From Siphonodentalium dalli (Eukaryota; Mollusca; Scaphopoda; Gadilida; Siphonodentaliidae): a stretch of 64,000 nucleotides of DNA. The notes under the pieces were generated by a model. It searched no databases. It was given only the letters and a program-made list of their open reading frames with translations, and had not been told where the DNA came from. How positions within the stretch are numbered: the first letter of the stretch is position 1; each line of letters begins with the position of its first letter. The DNA is taken from positions 36,674,732-36,738,731 of the forward strand of contig CP136065.1 in NCBI GenBank assembly GCA_032622095.1, read 5' to 3'. Made by a program: the position numbers and the translations under genes. Shown piece by piece: positions 12,199 through 24,500 of this stretch.

Positions 12199-13952
12199 AT
12201 TTATTGCTACCATGTCAGGAACAGACTACCACTGAACTCTCTTGTCTGTTCCATGTCGTGCAAATGGCCGTGTTTTTGTTTGGGACCCAACATTTGTAAT
12301 TTTTATTACTTCAATGCGTCTTTTGGGGTTACATAATGCTCGCAGAAAGGTAGTTCAGTTATTATTTATCGACCTATTTCGATACTGAGAAAAAATTCAA
12401 AAGCGAATAATATTATATGTATTTTGGAGCGCAAACCACCATGTGGCTTTAATAAATTGGTGCTTTACTACTGTGTGGTACAATACGCAAAATATTAAAA
12501 TGTTTATGTTTGTTTGTTTTTTTTATAAATTATTTTATTTTTGGGTGTACGTTCACTATCATACTTTGATATTATTAACCGTATACTTATAATTTATGCT
12601 AATGTTTTATTTTCGGTTGCTAGTATCAACGATCTTTTTAAACTTTTGTTTTTTGATTTGGCCATAGTTTCTGAAAAAACATGACCAAAACATTTCGGAA
12701 AACGTGAAACCTGTATGATAACGTCCGTTTTGATGGTCATAACATGATATGTATGTCTATTTATAGATTGAGGAACTCAAAATCAACTTACGGCCATTGA
12801 GACACTTAACACGACATATATGAGCTTCATCATACAACTCACCACACAAGTGAACATTTCGAACCATTTACATAACTCGACCTTCGCGAAGTGGTTTATA
12901 TAATATGTCCTGTTCTGTATGCTTGAAATATTTGTTATACTGTAGATATCAGTATTATGAGTATCTTGAATGTTCGTGTTCACAATCAGTTGTTATTTGC
13001 TTATACACGCTGACTGCCGAGTAAGAATTATATCGTACGTTTTTGCTTGAAATTGAACGCCAGTCAATGTGTTAATTTAACAAAGAACAATTGGTGGATA
13101 ACTCCCTGAATCGTATTATATGCGAATACAGTCCCTTTGTAATATGTTTTAATACGTATTAGTATATAACACTAATCCAAGTCTGTTCGTACTTAAACCA
13201 GCTAATATATTGGGATAGCGAGTACATCCAGTTACCATTTGTATGACATTAGTTACGCCCAGGGAATTGCAGTCTATTTTACTCGATTTACCTAACAAAC
13301 CAATACCTGATACTATATATATATATCGGAAAGAGGGACAACTTATGGTCATAATGGTGTATAATAATATAACTTTGATGCTAAATTACACATGGGATAT
13401 TCCGGTTTATTAGGACTAACATCGGTTTGTTTACGTTTTAACTGAAAGCCAAAATGTTCCGCAATGTACTCGGCTAAGTTCGGCTTCTGTACCAACAATC
13501 CAGTACACCCAAAATCACTCATAAACAATCGAGTACACCCATAAACAACATACCGCAGACAACGTATGTTGTTATATTATTCCAACATCCCATTAACACT
13601 AAGTATTTATTTTAACGGTAATTGGCCCTGTATTCCTTATTAGTTAAATGTTTCTTGCACGGAACGTCTCGCGATATATATATGCAATTTTTATTTTACA
13701 AATTACCGATTATAACTGATAGAATTAATTCAAATGACGACTACGTTGTTTTGTTTAAGTTAACCTTACGATTGCTATAATATTTTCGCCGGAATATGCT
13801 GATGTCACTTCGTGAGGTCAATTGAGTTCGCACACTTTTTATAATATGTAAACACTGCATAAATGACTTTATTTCACATTAAATAAACGCTTTCAATTTA
13901 CAACTGATGTGGTTTTCAGATAAAATGTTATATCTTATACAGAATAAACCCG
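12199..13952. other. Spacer between hairpin-unit clusters
   Basis: AT-rich DNA of about 1.75 kb. The open frames at 12783-12983 and 13149-13352 (minus) lack convincing splice sites or domains. I see no gene. Confidence 0.4.
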
Positions 13953-15347
13953 TTTATCTACCATTTCCTATGAAATTCCCTGATAAAATTGGCGATAACG
14001 AATTGGCGATAAAAAAAAACATCTGTATCGATACAGCAGTTGCGATACAAGGCGCACATGACGTCATTCTCTGGTTCAAGATTGTGAGTGCACTGACGTC
14101 ACATAAATCGCGTAATAAATCATAACAACATTCTAACGTATATTCTCGCGTACAATAAAACAAATTGTTAGGTTTTGACATTGGTTCGTTGCCTCCCGCC
14201 ATGGTATTGTGGCATAATATATCACAAATTAACTGATATGTTTTTGTTGAGTATTTATTATTCAATTATATAAAACACGCAGGTGTAAGAGACTTTATCC
14301 ATTGAATTCTATTCCCGTTAGGCATATTCGCGTGAACTTGCAGGTTGGGAGAATTTAGCATTTCGAGCTAATCGTGTGACACATACATTTGCAGGTTTGG
14401 AGAATTTACTCACGAAAGCTAATCGCGGGACACAAATCAAAATTTTGGCATTTAAAAAACTCTTAAAATGTAATTTGTGTGATGGATTCTGTCACATCAA
14501 TGGTACGTAAACTGGTAATTTTAATGGCCACATAGCGAATCGGCTACCAAGGTCGCCTCGTCGCTATATGGCTACGAAAACTAGCCTTGTCGCGATACAT
14601 GAATCGATACAAACACATTGTGTATAAAACACATATTTATCTACCATTTCCTATTAAATTCCCTGATACAATGGGCGATAACGAATGGGCGATAAAAGCA
14701 TCCGTATCGTTACTGCAGTTGCGATACAAGGCGCTCGTGACGTCGTTGACTGATCAAAATCATGAATGAACTGACGTCACATCAATCGCGTGAAAAATCA
14801 AAACGACATTCCAACGTATATTCTATAAACAAAAAGTTCCAATATTTTAACATTATTTGATTGCCTACCGGGTAACCATCACGGGTATTATGGTATAACA
14901 CATCACAAGGGAACTAATATGAATGTGCTCAGTATGTATTATAAGTGTAAGAAATTGTGTCCATTGCATACATTTCCGTTAGGCATATTCGCGTGCACAG
15001 GCAGGTTGTGAGAATTTAGCAAAGCGAGCTAATCGCGTGACACAGTTACCTTTGCAGGTTGGGAGAATTTACTCAAGAAAGCGAATCATCGGACACAAAT
15101 TCAACAGTTTTGTCATTTAAGAAACTCCTGAAATGTAATTTGTGCGGTGGATTCTGTCACACCAATGGTAGATAAATGTGTTATATACACAATGTGTTTG
15201 TAACGATTCATGTATCGCGACTCGGGCTAGTTTTCGTGTCCATATAGCGACTCGGCGAGCAAGGTCGCCTCGTCGCTATATGGCCACGAAAACTTGCCTC
15301 GTCGCGATACATGAATCGTTACAAACACATTGTGTATATAACACATA
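13953..15347 (+). repeat. Two tandem copies of the 0.7-kb hairpin unit
   Basis: Unit 3 (13953-14637) and unit 4 (14638-15347) both begin TTATCTACCATTTCCTAT and run in the same orientation as the right half of the 11.5-kb palindrome. They share ATTGGCGATAACG, TGACGTCACAT, CGTATATTCT and TTAGGCATATTCGCGTG. Unit 4 ends in an intact terminal palindrome (15176-15347). The left arm of unit 3's palindrome is damaged (about 14520-14637). The junction ACACATATTTATCTACCATT shows that one unit follows the other directly. No coding frame is conserved between units. Confidence 0.88.
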
Positions 15348-15853
15348 TTTATTGTCGCAATTGTCATATTTGATAACATTTAATTATGGTCTTAAGTGAG
15401 CTGGTCACCAACGCGTAATCCATGTCATACAAATGGTAACGGGACGTACTCGTACTAATACTAGAATCTCGCTGTCCTAATACCTTAGCAGGTTTTAGTA
15501 AAAGCAGACTTGGACTACCATAACACATGTATTAGTCTGGTAATATATGTTAGTTTCCTTGACGTCCGTCCTGATTGTATATTACCACGAGTCCATAAAC
15601 TTATTGATGTATTTGTGTTGTTATATACCTTCGGCCACACCTCGATGCCGTTGTCCTTACTGGTATTACATTGACCAGTAAAAACCAATCTTGGTATTCG
15701 TGATAGCATGGGTGTCCATATAATAGACCCACACTACGAGTCTCTGTGGCTGTATCGTGTTATCTTTGTCTTCTGTGAAGCTCTGCAGATTGGTCGCATC
15801 GCGAGTGGCTTTACTTGTTTCTTTGCTATACGCTATCATGTAAGAACGCATTG
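15348..15853. other. Spacer, no supported gene
   Basis: Two overlapping minus-strand frames (15515-15709, 15666-15851) in different phases look like one decayed frame, but I recognise no domain. Confidence 0.35.
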
Positions 15854-16310
15854 GGAATCAGGGAGCTAAATGTGTTCTAGAGTCGGGGAGCGAGTACACC
15901 GTGGAATGCTAAAGGTGAAGGTAACCGAAGAATGACCTTCACCTGATACATACGACACGTTATTAAAGGATGACATCGCGTTTATTTGATTTGTACATAA
16001 TATCTAAATAATTTAAACTGGTGAATGAATGTGGGGATGGATTTTTGTGAGCGGGAAATTTATTTAACTATCTGCTGTAGTTCTGGGTTTTTCCAGTCAA
16101 ATTTGGCTGTGAGATAGCCCTGTTGTAGACTTGGGGATTTATGTTAAAAAGTAAACACATGACCTGTGATTTTTCTTGCATTTTCGTGATCAACTGGTGT
16201 CAATCTAGCTGGATAAACATCACTGGTATGGCCCGCAGGCTTCAATTCAGTGAATTTGGCCGAAACGTTAACACTGTCGCCTATGGGAAACCATTTAGTT
16301 CAGTGATTCC
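15854..16310. mobile_element. 457-bp repeat with GGAATCA...TGATTCC ends, copy 1
   Basis: Nearly identical to 17216-17663. It starts GGAATCAGGGAGCTAAATGT and ends CAGTGATTCC, giving 7-bp inverted termini. It contains a small hairpin (GGTGAAGGTAACCGAAGAAT then GACCTTCACC). It has no coding capacity. It may be a MITE, or one of two repeats flanking the 905 bp between the copies. Confidence 0.85.
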
Positions 16311-17215
16311 TATAAGAAAAATTTGAATTTTACGAAATTTCACGTCTCGCCATGATAAGTTGTTAATTCCATATTTTCTTATTTTCAAATGATAATGACC
16401 ACATTTTGGACATATTTAAAGAAGAAACCCATGGATTCGCCTGTAGATAGTAAAGAAAGTGATAAATCTGGGAATTTTGCATGGACATCAGGTACCATAG
16501 TGGGTCAGGGGGTCTAAAGCCCCCCTCCCCACAATTTTGAGGCGTGTTAGCCCCCCCCCCATTGGGAAAAGGCGACAGCTGACCCAATTTAGCTTTTCCT
16601 GCACCCAGTAGTCTTATCGGGGACCGTAGCCCCACCCCAAGTCGGGGGGGGGGGGGGTTGATGGCATCACCACTAGAGTTACTGTCATGCAAAATTGTCA
16701 TGGCAGGTTTGTTAAACAGACAGTATGCCCTGCCATCTGGTAAAATTTCATGGCTGAGACTGTCTGATGTTGTATCATTATGTTTAGATATTTAAATTGA
16801 CTTATGGTTGCTTTATATTGCTATTAGTGTATTTTTTATTTTAATTTTCTGTTAATTTTGGTAAATGTTTATTATAAATTGCCAAATTCTGCATGAATAG
16901 TGTTTAAAATTGGACAAGATATCACTCTAAAAATGTATATTAACATTTCCTCTTCAATTTAGTAATATTATGGTATATATGGGCATACTTCAGTTATACG
17001 AGATGCATCAGCTAGTAAAATTGAAAACAAAAATCTAAATTTTGTGGCTTTATTTTGAGGATTGACACTAATTTTCAGGATGCCTCATATTGGAAAAATA
17101 AACCACTACTGTTCGATATAATCCATTTTTGATTTCAGTAAGGCCTATATTTTGATAAAATACAATAAGAAACGCTGTGTTTCTTCACACATATACATAT
17201 ATATAGGAATCAGGG
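16311..17215. other. Interval between the two 457-bp repeats
   Basis: Contains a C/G-rich block at 16500-16660 with runs of C and G around AGCCCC...GGGGCT-type words, probably a decayed DNA-transposon fragment, and otherwise AT-rich DNA. No gene was recognised. Confidence 0.4.
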
Positions 17216-17663
17216 AGCTAAATGTGTTCTAGAGTCGGGGAGCGAGTACACCGTGGAATGCTAAATGTGAAGGTAACTGAAGAATGACCTTCACCTGATA
17301 CATGCGACACGTTATTAAAGGATGACATCGCGTTTATTTGATTTGTACATAATATCTAAATAATTTAAACTGGTGAATGAATGGGGGGATGGATTTTTGT
17401 GAGCGGGAAATTTATTTAACTAGCTGCTGTAGTTCTGGGTTTTTCCAGATCAAGTTTGGCTGTGAGATAGGCCTGTCGTAGACTTGGGGATTTATTTTAA
17501 AAAGTAAACACATGACCTATGATTTTTCTTGCATTTTCGTGATCAACTGGTGTCAATCTAGCTGGATAAACATCACTGGTATGGCCTGCAGGCTTCAATT
17601 CAGTGAATTTGGCCGAAACGTTAACACTGTCGCCTATGGGAAACCATTTAGTTCAGTGATTCC
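17216..17663. mobile_element. 457-bp repeat with GGAATCA...TGATTCC ends, copy 2
   Basis: A direct copy of 15854-16310, offset by about 1362 bp with a few substitutions and small indels. It has the same GGAATCA / TGATTCC termini. The flanks differ from those of copy 1. Confidence 0.85.
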
Positions 17664-18380
17664 ATTACTGGTAACTAAATATTCAGTAGTGCACAGTCAA
17701 TCTAACATGGCGGCATTTTGGGGGTTAATTGCCAGGCATTCGTGGGCGACTCTCCCTTGTATCTTCGTGAGTGTAGTCGAGGGTAGTTCCGCAACACATA
17801 TGTAAGGAGTTATTAGAAGTACGAGGACATTAAGGGGGTCCGGGCTGTGCGTTTGTTTATTGGGAGCACAATTTTGTAATTCTGGCTGAATCTGGGAAGT
17901 TTAGGGGTTAATAACGCACTTCCGTTTGTCCTTGACCACTCTCCGTACGTATTTGGGTTTCATTAACACCGTCGCACAGATATGGATACTAACATCACAC
18001 CTGGACGCAGCAGGGGCGGTCCGGGCTGTTAGCTTCATTTCGCGGCGAACATTTTCGCCGATGCCGGCATTTTCAGGGTTAATAGCGACCCTGAGTGGGT
18101 TTCCATGACACCCCTGCACTTATATTGCCCTTAAAATATCGGGGGTCCGGGCTGGTCCGGGCTGGATCGGGCGGTGTTTAGTCACACCGGTCATATTTAT
18201 CTCTTTTAATTTTATGATTTCATTTTCGTCATAATTGTATTGTTTATGTTCTAAATGCTTATTGATGAAGCAAGCGTTATGTATGGTTTGCTTAGTAAAT
18301 ATACAATGTACATGTAGTTGTCTGACCAGATATGACTTCGGTCAAACCATGATTTCCTTTACTTGTTGTTATACATGTAG
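17664..18380. other. 3' flank of the P450 gene, GC-richer block
   Basis: The word GGTCCGGGCTG or a close variant occurs five times (near 17838, 18018, 18144, 18153 and 18162). A minus-strand ATTAAA at 18205-18210 lies 171 bp past the P450 stop and could serve as its poly(A) signal. That is inference. Confidence 0.4.
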
Positions 18381-18565
18381 TTATCTTGGTCGTTTTGAAG
18401 CCCTGACCAGATAGGGCTTCGGTCGCACCACGACTCCATTGACCTGATCTAGGGGAGGTGTGGAAGTACTGGGCACAGGAGAGAAACTGTACCGCTGAAG
18501 CAAAGCTGTTGTTATCAAGAAGATCTCCATTCGGCCCAAAGATTCTGCCGGGCATGCCCTAGCAC
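18381..18565 (-). CDS. P450 exon 5 (last)
   Basis: Acceptor GTTGCAG|GTGCTAGG. It encodes ARACPAESLGRME, completing the haem-binding loop with Cys433, then the L-helix and a proline-containing C-terminus. The stop is at 18381-18383. Confidence 0.92.
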
Positions 18566-21500
18566 CTGCAACGACATGTATACGTACAAATATAGATGTT
18601 ATCAACCTCTTCTTGATTCACTTACACAACATATGTCGTTTCACCATTATCAAGGTTATTAATTTGACGGCAAACAATCATTGTATGTATGTTTAACATA
18701 TTAAACAGCCATGCCCATGGCTCTGACGTTCAAACGTGGACGTTTTATATATTAGTGTCTTGTTTCCTAGTGGTTAGCAGCGATAGCACTCCGTAATAAA
18801 CAGTATTAAAGCTGGTGTTCTGGAAACATAAACATCTATATGACACGAAAACATGTCAAATTAATTTTATCTATCTTTGGAAAATAAATGGGTTATTATC
18901 GACCGTCTATAAAGATACGGGTTCAACAAAACTTTCAGCAATGAAAGCATCATAGATATAATCATTTGAAAATAACTCATAAAATGAAAATATTTTCACA
19001 AAATGTCACAAGTTCATGCTAGTGATGATACCCTAAAATGATATCCGAGCAATCAACGATATGCACATAAATGTCTACCGTAATCTTCATTCAAATCCTA
19101 TCGATGTCGAAACTGGTGTCAAAATATATATGTGTGTGTACAACATCATAACAAATTAGCAGGACCACTTAAGCAGGGTGATTATGTGAGTTTACCGAGA
19201 GAGAAAGGAATTACAGTGGTCGTCTCCTCAAATGTACCGCCTCTGATGAACCGATCGGCGTCGAATTCGTCTGCATTATCCCATAAAGTATGTGTTCTCA
19301 GGTCGGCTCCAAGTGTTGCCATGACAATGGTGCCTTTCTTAATTATGCCTCCTCTGAATTCACAATCCCGGCATACACTGTGCACCGCCATAGGAACAAT
19401 CGGTGTGTAGCGATGAACTTCTGTCAGAAACGATTGTGTCCGGTTCATTTTGGTTTTGTCCTTAATCGACGGGAGTCTGTCTTCAGACACAACATTTAGC
19501 ACTTCGGATGCCAGCTTTCCCTGTATTTCAGGATTTCTAATAAGATGCAGGACGACCCAACTCACGAACGCCGATGATGTGTCGGATCCACCGATAAATA
19601 GTTCCACAATCAAGCGAATAAGAATCCTTTCTGGAAGATAAAATATATTATCATTCATTCACTTAACACATAAACTAACCATTTCATTACCAAACATTCA
19701 TTGACGAGTAATTTCTTGACGACAACCAAACAGGCATTCTAGAAAATGTCAAATACTTAATCTCTTTGTCTCGTGCAGGACCTCCATAGGCACACTGTGC
19801 ATAATAGGCACACCAAAGAACTTTCAGCACAGTTTGTACAGCCATCGTAACAAAGAACAATATGGTCTAATATAGATAGACTTTGTTCTTATTTTTATTA
19901 TTGGTAACTCTTCAATGATGAGACATTGCAGCCAAACTATCCTCAGACACGTCTTGTTTCTGGAATTCGTTTTGTGAAATATTGGGCACAAACGCATCGG
20001 ATGAGATAAAAAAAGGTATGGATGGCTTCGGAATGACTTGCGGAATATATATGAGCATTTATAAGTTATGTCATCGCGTTTGAGTTTCAACATTATTCGC
20101 GACAAATTATTACTCGAAATTATTGATTTTATAACTAGGTCAAATGCCCTGAGAGGACAGGGAGTTTGGCGACCCGATTTCTTCGATTCAGCAGTAACAT
20201 ACATAATGGTGGCCTACTAAACATTCAGCAGTAACATACATAATGGTGGCCTACAAAACATTCAGCAGTAACATACATAATGGTGGCCTACTAAACATTT
20301 TACGTCATTGGTGCAGTGGTATGATACATCAGCTAAACTGATATTGAATATATATACCAGTGGACGCATATATACCGGTTGATGCATAACCCCTACTAAC
20401 TATACAATGGTACTATGAGGTTAATGAAAACCAATTAAATGGCATTAAAGAGGTTAGTGGTGAAAACCAATCAAATGGTACTAAAGAGGTTAATGACAAC
20501 CAATTACGTCATGTTGAAAATAAGATGTTATAAATACTCCATTGACGGCAGTAGGTTGCATTAAATTAAATGATCGTCTAAAAGTTAAATACAACACAAT
20601 ACATTTCTACTAAAGACACCGTGAGTAGATACCATGGACTACGGAACAAAATATGTGTACTACAACTGCTGCAAAATTTATAATGGAGATAACATGTTGA
20701 TTATGATGACACATAAAGCTTCATTGATTAGCATGCTATGAGTACCCGTATCATTAAACGTGACATCTAACATCACTGACAAGAATGTTTTTGAATAAAT
20801 TTACTTAAGTGAACCAATACATTTGGGTCTTCAGATGACATCAACCAAATAAATTAATTATTTACGTCTAACATCGAGAAATTGTGGAATCTCTGACAGT
20901 TATATGCAAGCAGGTCATTCCTCTCAAATTCATAAGCCGGACATTTAAGCAAGAAATGAATTTCATCTTCTACTACATCTGCATTGCATTTGAGGCAACT
21001 GGTGTGTTCCAAAGTATAAATTTTCTTGTCTGGTGATTTCAGGGTTTGGATTCTTATGCGATGATCATACATTCTGAATCTTGTCAAATTACGTCTAACT
21101 TCAAAATTCCTTGTCAGAGATAAATATTTGTCATAACCTAAATTTGATTTAAATTTAAAGTATTCCTTAGCTTGCCTCCAGATTTATTGACCATAGCGGT
21201 GTACCAAAAATTAACATAGTCATCTTTGAGCTCCTTTTTCATAATGCATTAAAGCAACCCTCACTTTTAGTCTTGGTGTCCTGATGAATTAATACTTTCA
21301 TTAATATTTGCGCAGAGCTAAACCATGCGTTCATATTTTTCTTGTACATTTCGTTTGTGCGGTTGAATGCAGCATTTAGTAGAGGAGAAGACCCTACGTT
21401 TTCAAGCCGGTACCAATATTTAATTGCAGAAGAAACTATTTTGTAGTCCAAAGGAAAGCGTCCTAACTCAGCAAGAACAGCAAAATTTGTTGCATTTCTT

Positions 21501-24500
21501 CTTGTACCAAGAAGTGATTTACAAAACCGAATGTGCATTTTTTTTTTAATTAGATCTTTATATAGATCATCGATTGAAGAGGCTTTCCTCGGTCGTGGTA
21601 GAGCATTTTACTTCCCTACAGCAATATTGCGCTACAGTGTGATCAAAAAGATGTAAACTAGTACTTATGCTGGGATTAAAAGACAAGAAATCAGCCTTTA
21701 GTCTGAACAATGCTTTCGAAGCACGCTCATATATATTTTGCTGAGCTGGGCCAAAGATACCAGACTCGGAGAATTCCAATCCTAGGTACTTATAACGATG
21801 CACACATTCCACATCACATCAAAACTGCCAATTTTAAAGTTATTAATGACCAATCGCCCTGCTTTGGTGAAGATCAGAACCTTTGTATTGGTTACATTTA
21901 TGTTTAGGCACAATTTTTCACAGTAAACTTGTAACATGTCTAGCTTAGATTATAGACCTGATGCAGTAGATGAGAAAAGTACAAGATCATCAGAATATAA
22001 AATTCACAGAATTTTCTTCCCATTTAGAAATACATTGACATTCAAGCCCTTGAAAATTTCAGGTACATCATTGATAGAAATCTTGAACAAATTAGGACTC
22101 AGATTGACTGCTTGACGAACACCAATTTCTTGACTGAAGAAATTATTTCTTTCGTTACCAAATCGCACACAGGACTGAAAATTATATATTATGTGTGCAC
22201 AGCGAACCGATGACATTCGTTGATCTTGACCAGATATGAAGATACGTATCAATTGGTACACAGTCAATGCAAATAGCAAATTTGGGCCAGTAGTTCGGCC
22301 CTTTGCACTAAATATCTACTCACCCACGAGTAGGCAATAAAGTAATATATCGTATCGTGTATATAACATACTAGAATTCAGCAACTCTTCCGATTGCATC
22401 TTGTCTAACCCCGCGTGGTGTATGTAGGTGTAGATGATGTCCGATAGATTGTTCACGTCGTATGTCTGCAAGTGCTCGTCAATGAATGGTGTGATAATTT
22501 TTACGAGTTTCTGGGTATGATATTGCAATAGTCGAGCGCCGAACGGATCGCCCGGAATTCTTGTTATCACCTACAAGATGTTCGAATATACATTACTTTT
22601 CCTTTAACCCTTTGAGTGCCAGGTTGATTTTTGTATCAACCCATATACCCTGTGCCAATGCATTCTCTTATATATGCGAGTCGACCATAGGTCGCCTCGC
22701 ATATATAAGAGAATGCATTGGCCTAACAATTTTGTTTTTCTTTTTACAATTTTTTACAATTTTAATAATTTATTCTTATATTCTTTAACAGACTTATTTT
22801 GTAGGTTTAGGGCCGATGAGATCGACCCGTGGCACTCAAAGGGTTAAACATCTGTTATACATAACGTATATAATAATATCAAAAGGGATCTGGTACAAGT
22901 AATGTCAACTTAGCTAGCCCCCTCTCAACACGACGAAGCAGTGTACACAATGCATCAGCTTGCCACAACATACAGAGACAATGTCCAAACCGACTCGATC
23001 GCCTCTAGACGAAAATGACTATACTGCTGATGCAATTTCCATTCGCTTTTTCGCGACGTTAGAGAATTTTGGAAAATTAGTAATGCTAAAACACGTGTAA
23101 CACATATTGTTACATTTATATATATTGGGAGTAAGCTAAATGCCCTTTCCCCAGTAAGACAAACTGCGCTGAAATGTTCTTGAAAGTGTTCTTAGAACTC
23201 TATTGTCAATAAGAAAAGGTGGCACGTTACATATAACATGTTACCATATTACCCAGCATGCATCCCTGATATACAAAGTGATGCAAATATAGAGCGAAGT
23301 GTTAACGTTATCTCAGTATCTATGTGACGAGAATTAGAAATACATTGAACTACAGTTAAATCTAAATTCCGTTTGCATGAATTACCTCTTTCGTGAAATA
23401 TGCATTTCGTTTCAAGAGCAGATATATCGAAAGCCGATAGATAATGTAGACCAGCCAATGATTTTTATAAAATTGCTAAATGCTAAAAAAAAATCCATGC
23501 GCAGCTATAAGCTGAATTTCTTGTTCAGTTGTGGGTCTGGTTTCATCTCGAATTTAACCATGTTTATACGCCTTGTGGTGTGATAGTATATTCAGTTTCT
23601 AACACCAGGTTTGCATTCGATTTTGATTTAAATGTTTCTAACCCATAACATAAACAAAAGCGCGAAAACGCAGATTACTCAGCAGTCCATTCTTGATTCC
23701 CGAACTAATGCGACATCCTAATCATATTGTTTACATTTGCAACTACAATAATGTCTTGATTTCCTGCGCTTCACCATCCTGTTCTCGTGAAATAAGTACA
23801 TGGCGGGCTTATTTAAATGAGCTGAATAACCTCATGTTGGCATTATGCAACTTCAATATACGCTCTATATGGAAATTATACACGCTGTTTTAAAAAACAT
23901 TTACATAGGAAATAAGCCTATAGTTGGGATTACTTAATCTACTTTTTTTCGTCGACAGAACTAACCAGATGACGCCCTTCATAATATGTGTTCACTGCGG
24001 CCTGAGCCATTCAACGGAATAAAGGATACATGAAAACCATAGTCAGAAATGGTAACGCGCTCAAGATCATGTATTATATACCCATGACTGTAATTATAGA
24101 ATACTAGCAGGTTAGCCCACCACTGGCGGCAATCGCCAGAAACATGACAATTTTTAAATTTTTTAATTAAAATTTTTAATAATTTTTTTAATTTAATTTT
24201 TTGTTTTTCAATGAGTTTATTGTGCCTTTTTAATTTACTGGCTTTTTTAATTAATTTTTAATTAATTTTTTAATTTAATTATTTGTTTTTCAATGAGTTA
24301 ATTGTGCCTTTTTAAATTTTTAATTTAATTTCTTGTTTTTCAGTTTGACCCGATTTGACCTTGAATTGATAATTTTCAAGGTGAAGGTCAGGTCGGGGTC
24401 ACAATTTAACCCGCCCATGACACTTCCCGTGGGTAGGAAGTTTGAGCTGAATCGGTTCGAGTCTATAAAGGACACACACATATATATCATTTGTGGGTAC

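Noticed and set aside
10706-15399. Recurring frame beginning MLYTQCVCNDSC at 10.7-10.9, 12.1 and 15.2 kb
   Set aside because: It falls inside the terminal palindromes of the hairpin units; symmetry of the DNA creates the same peptide on both strands.
16363-16701. Minus-strand frame with proline/glycine-rich stretch
   Set aside because: It is produced by C and G homopolymer runs in a decayed repeat.
19824-20204. 126-codon minus-strand frame in P450 intron 3
   Set aside because: No domain, no splice support, low-complexity composition; it lies between the P450 exons and a LINE relic.
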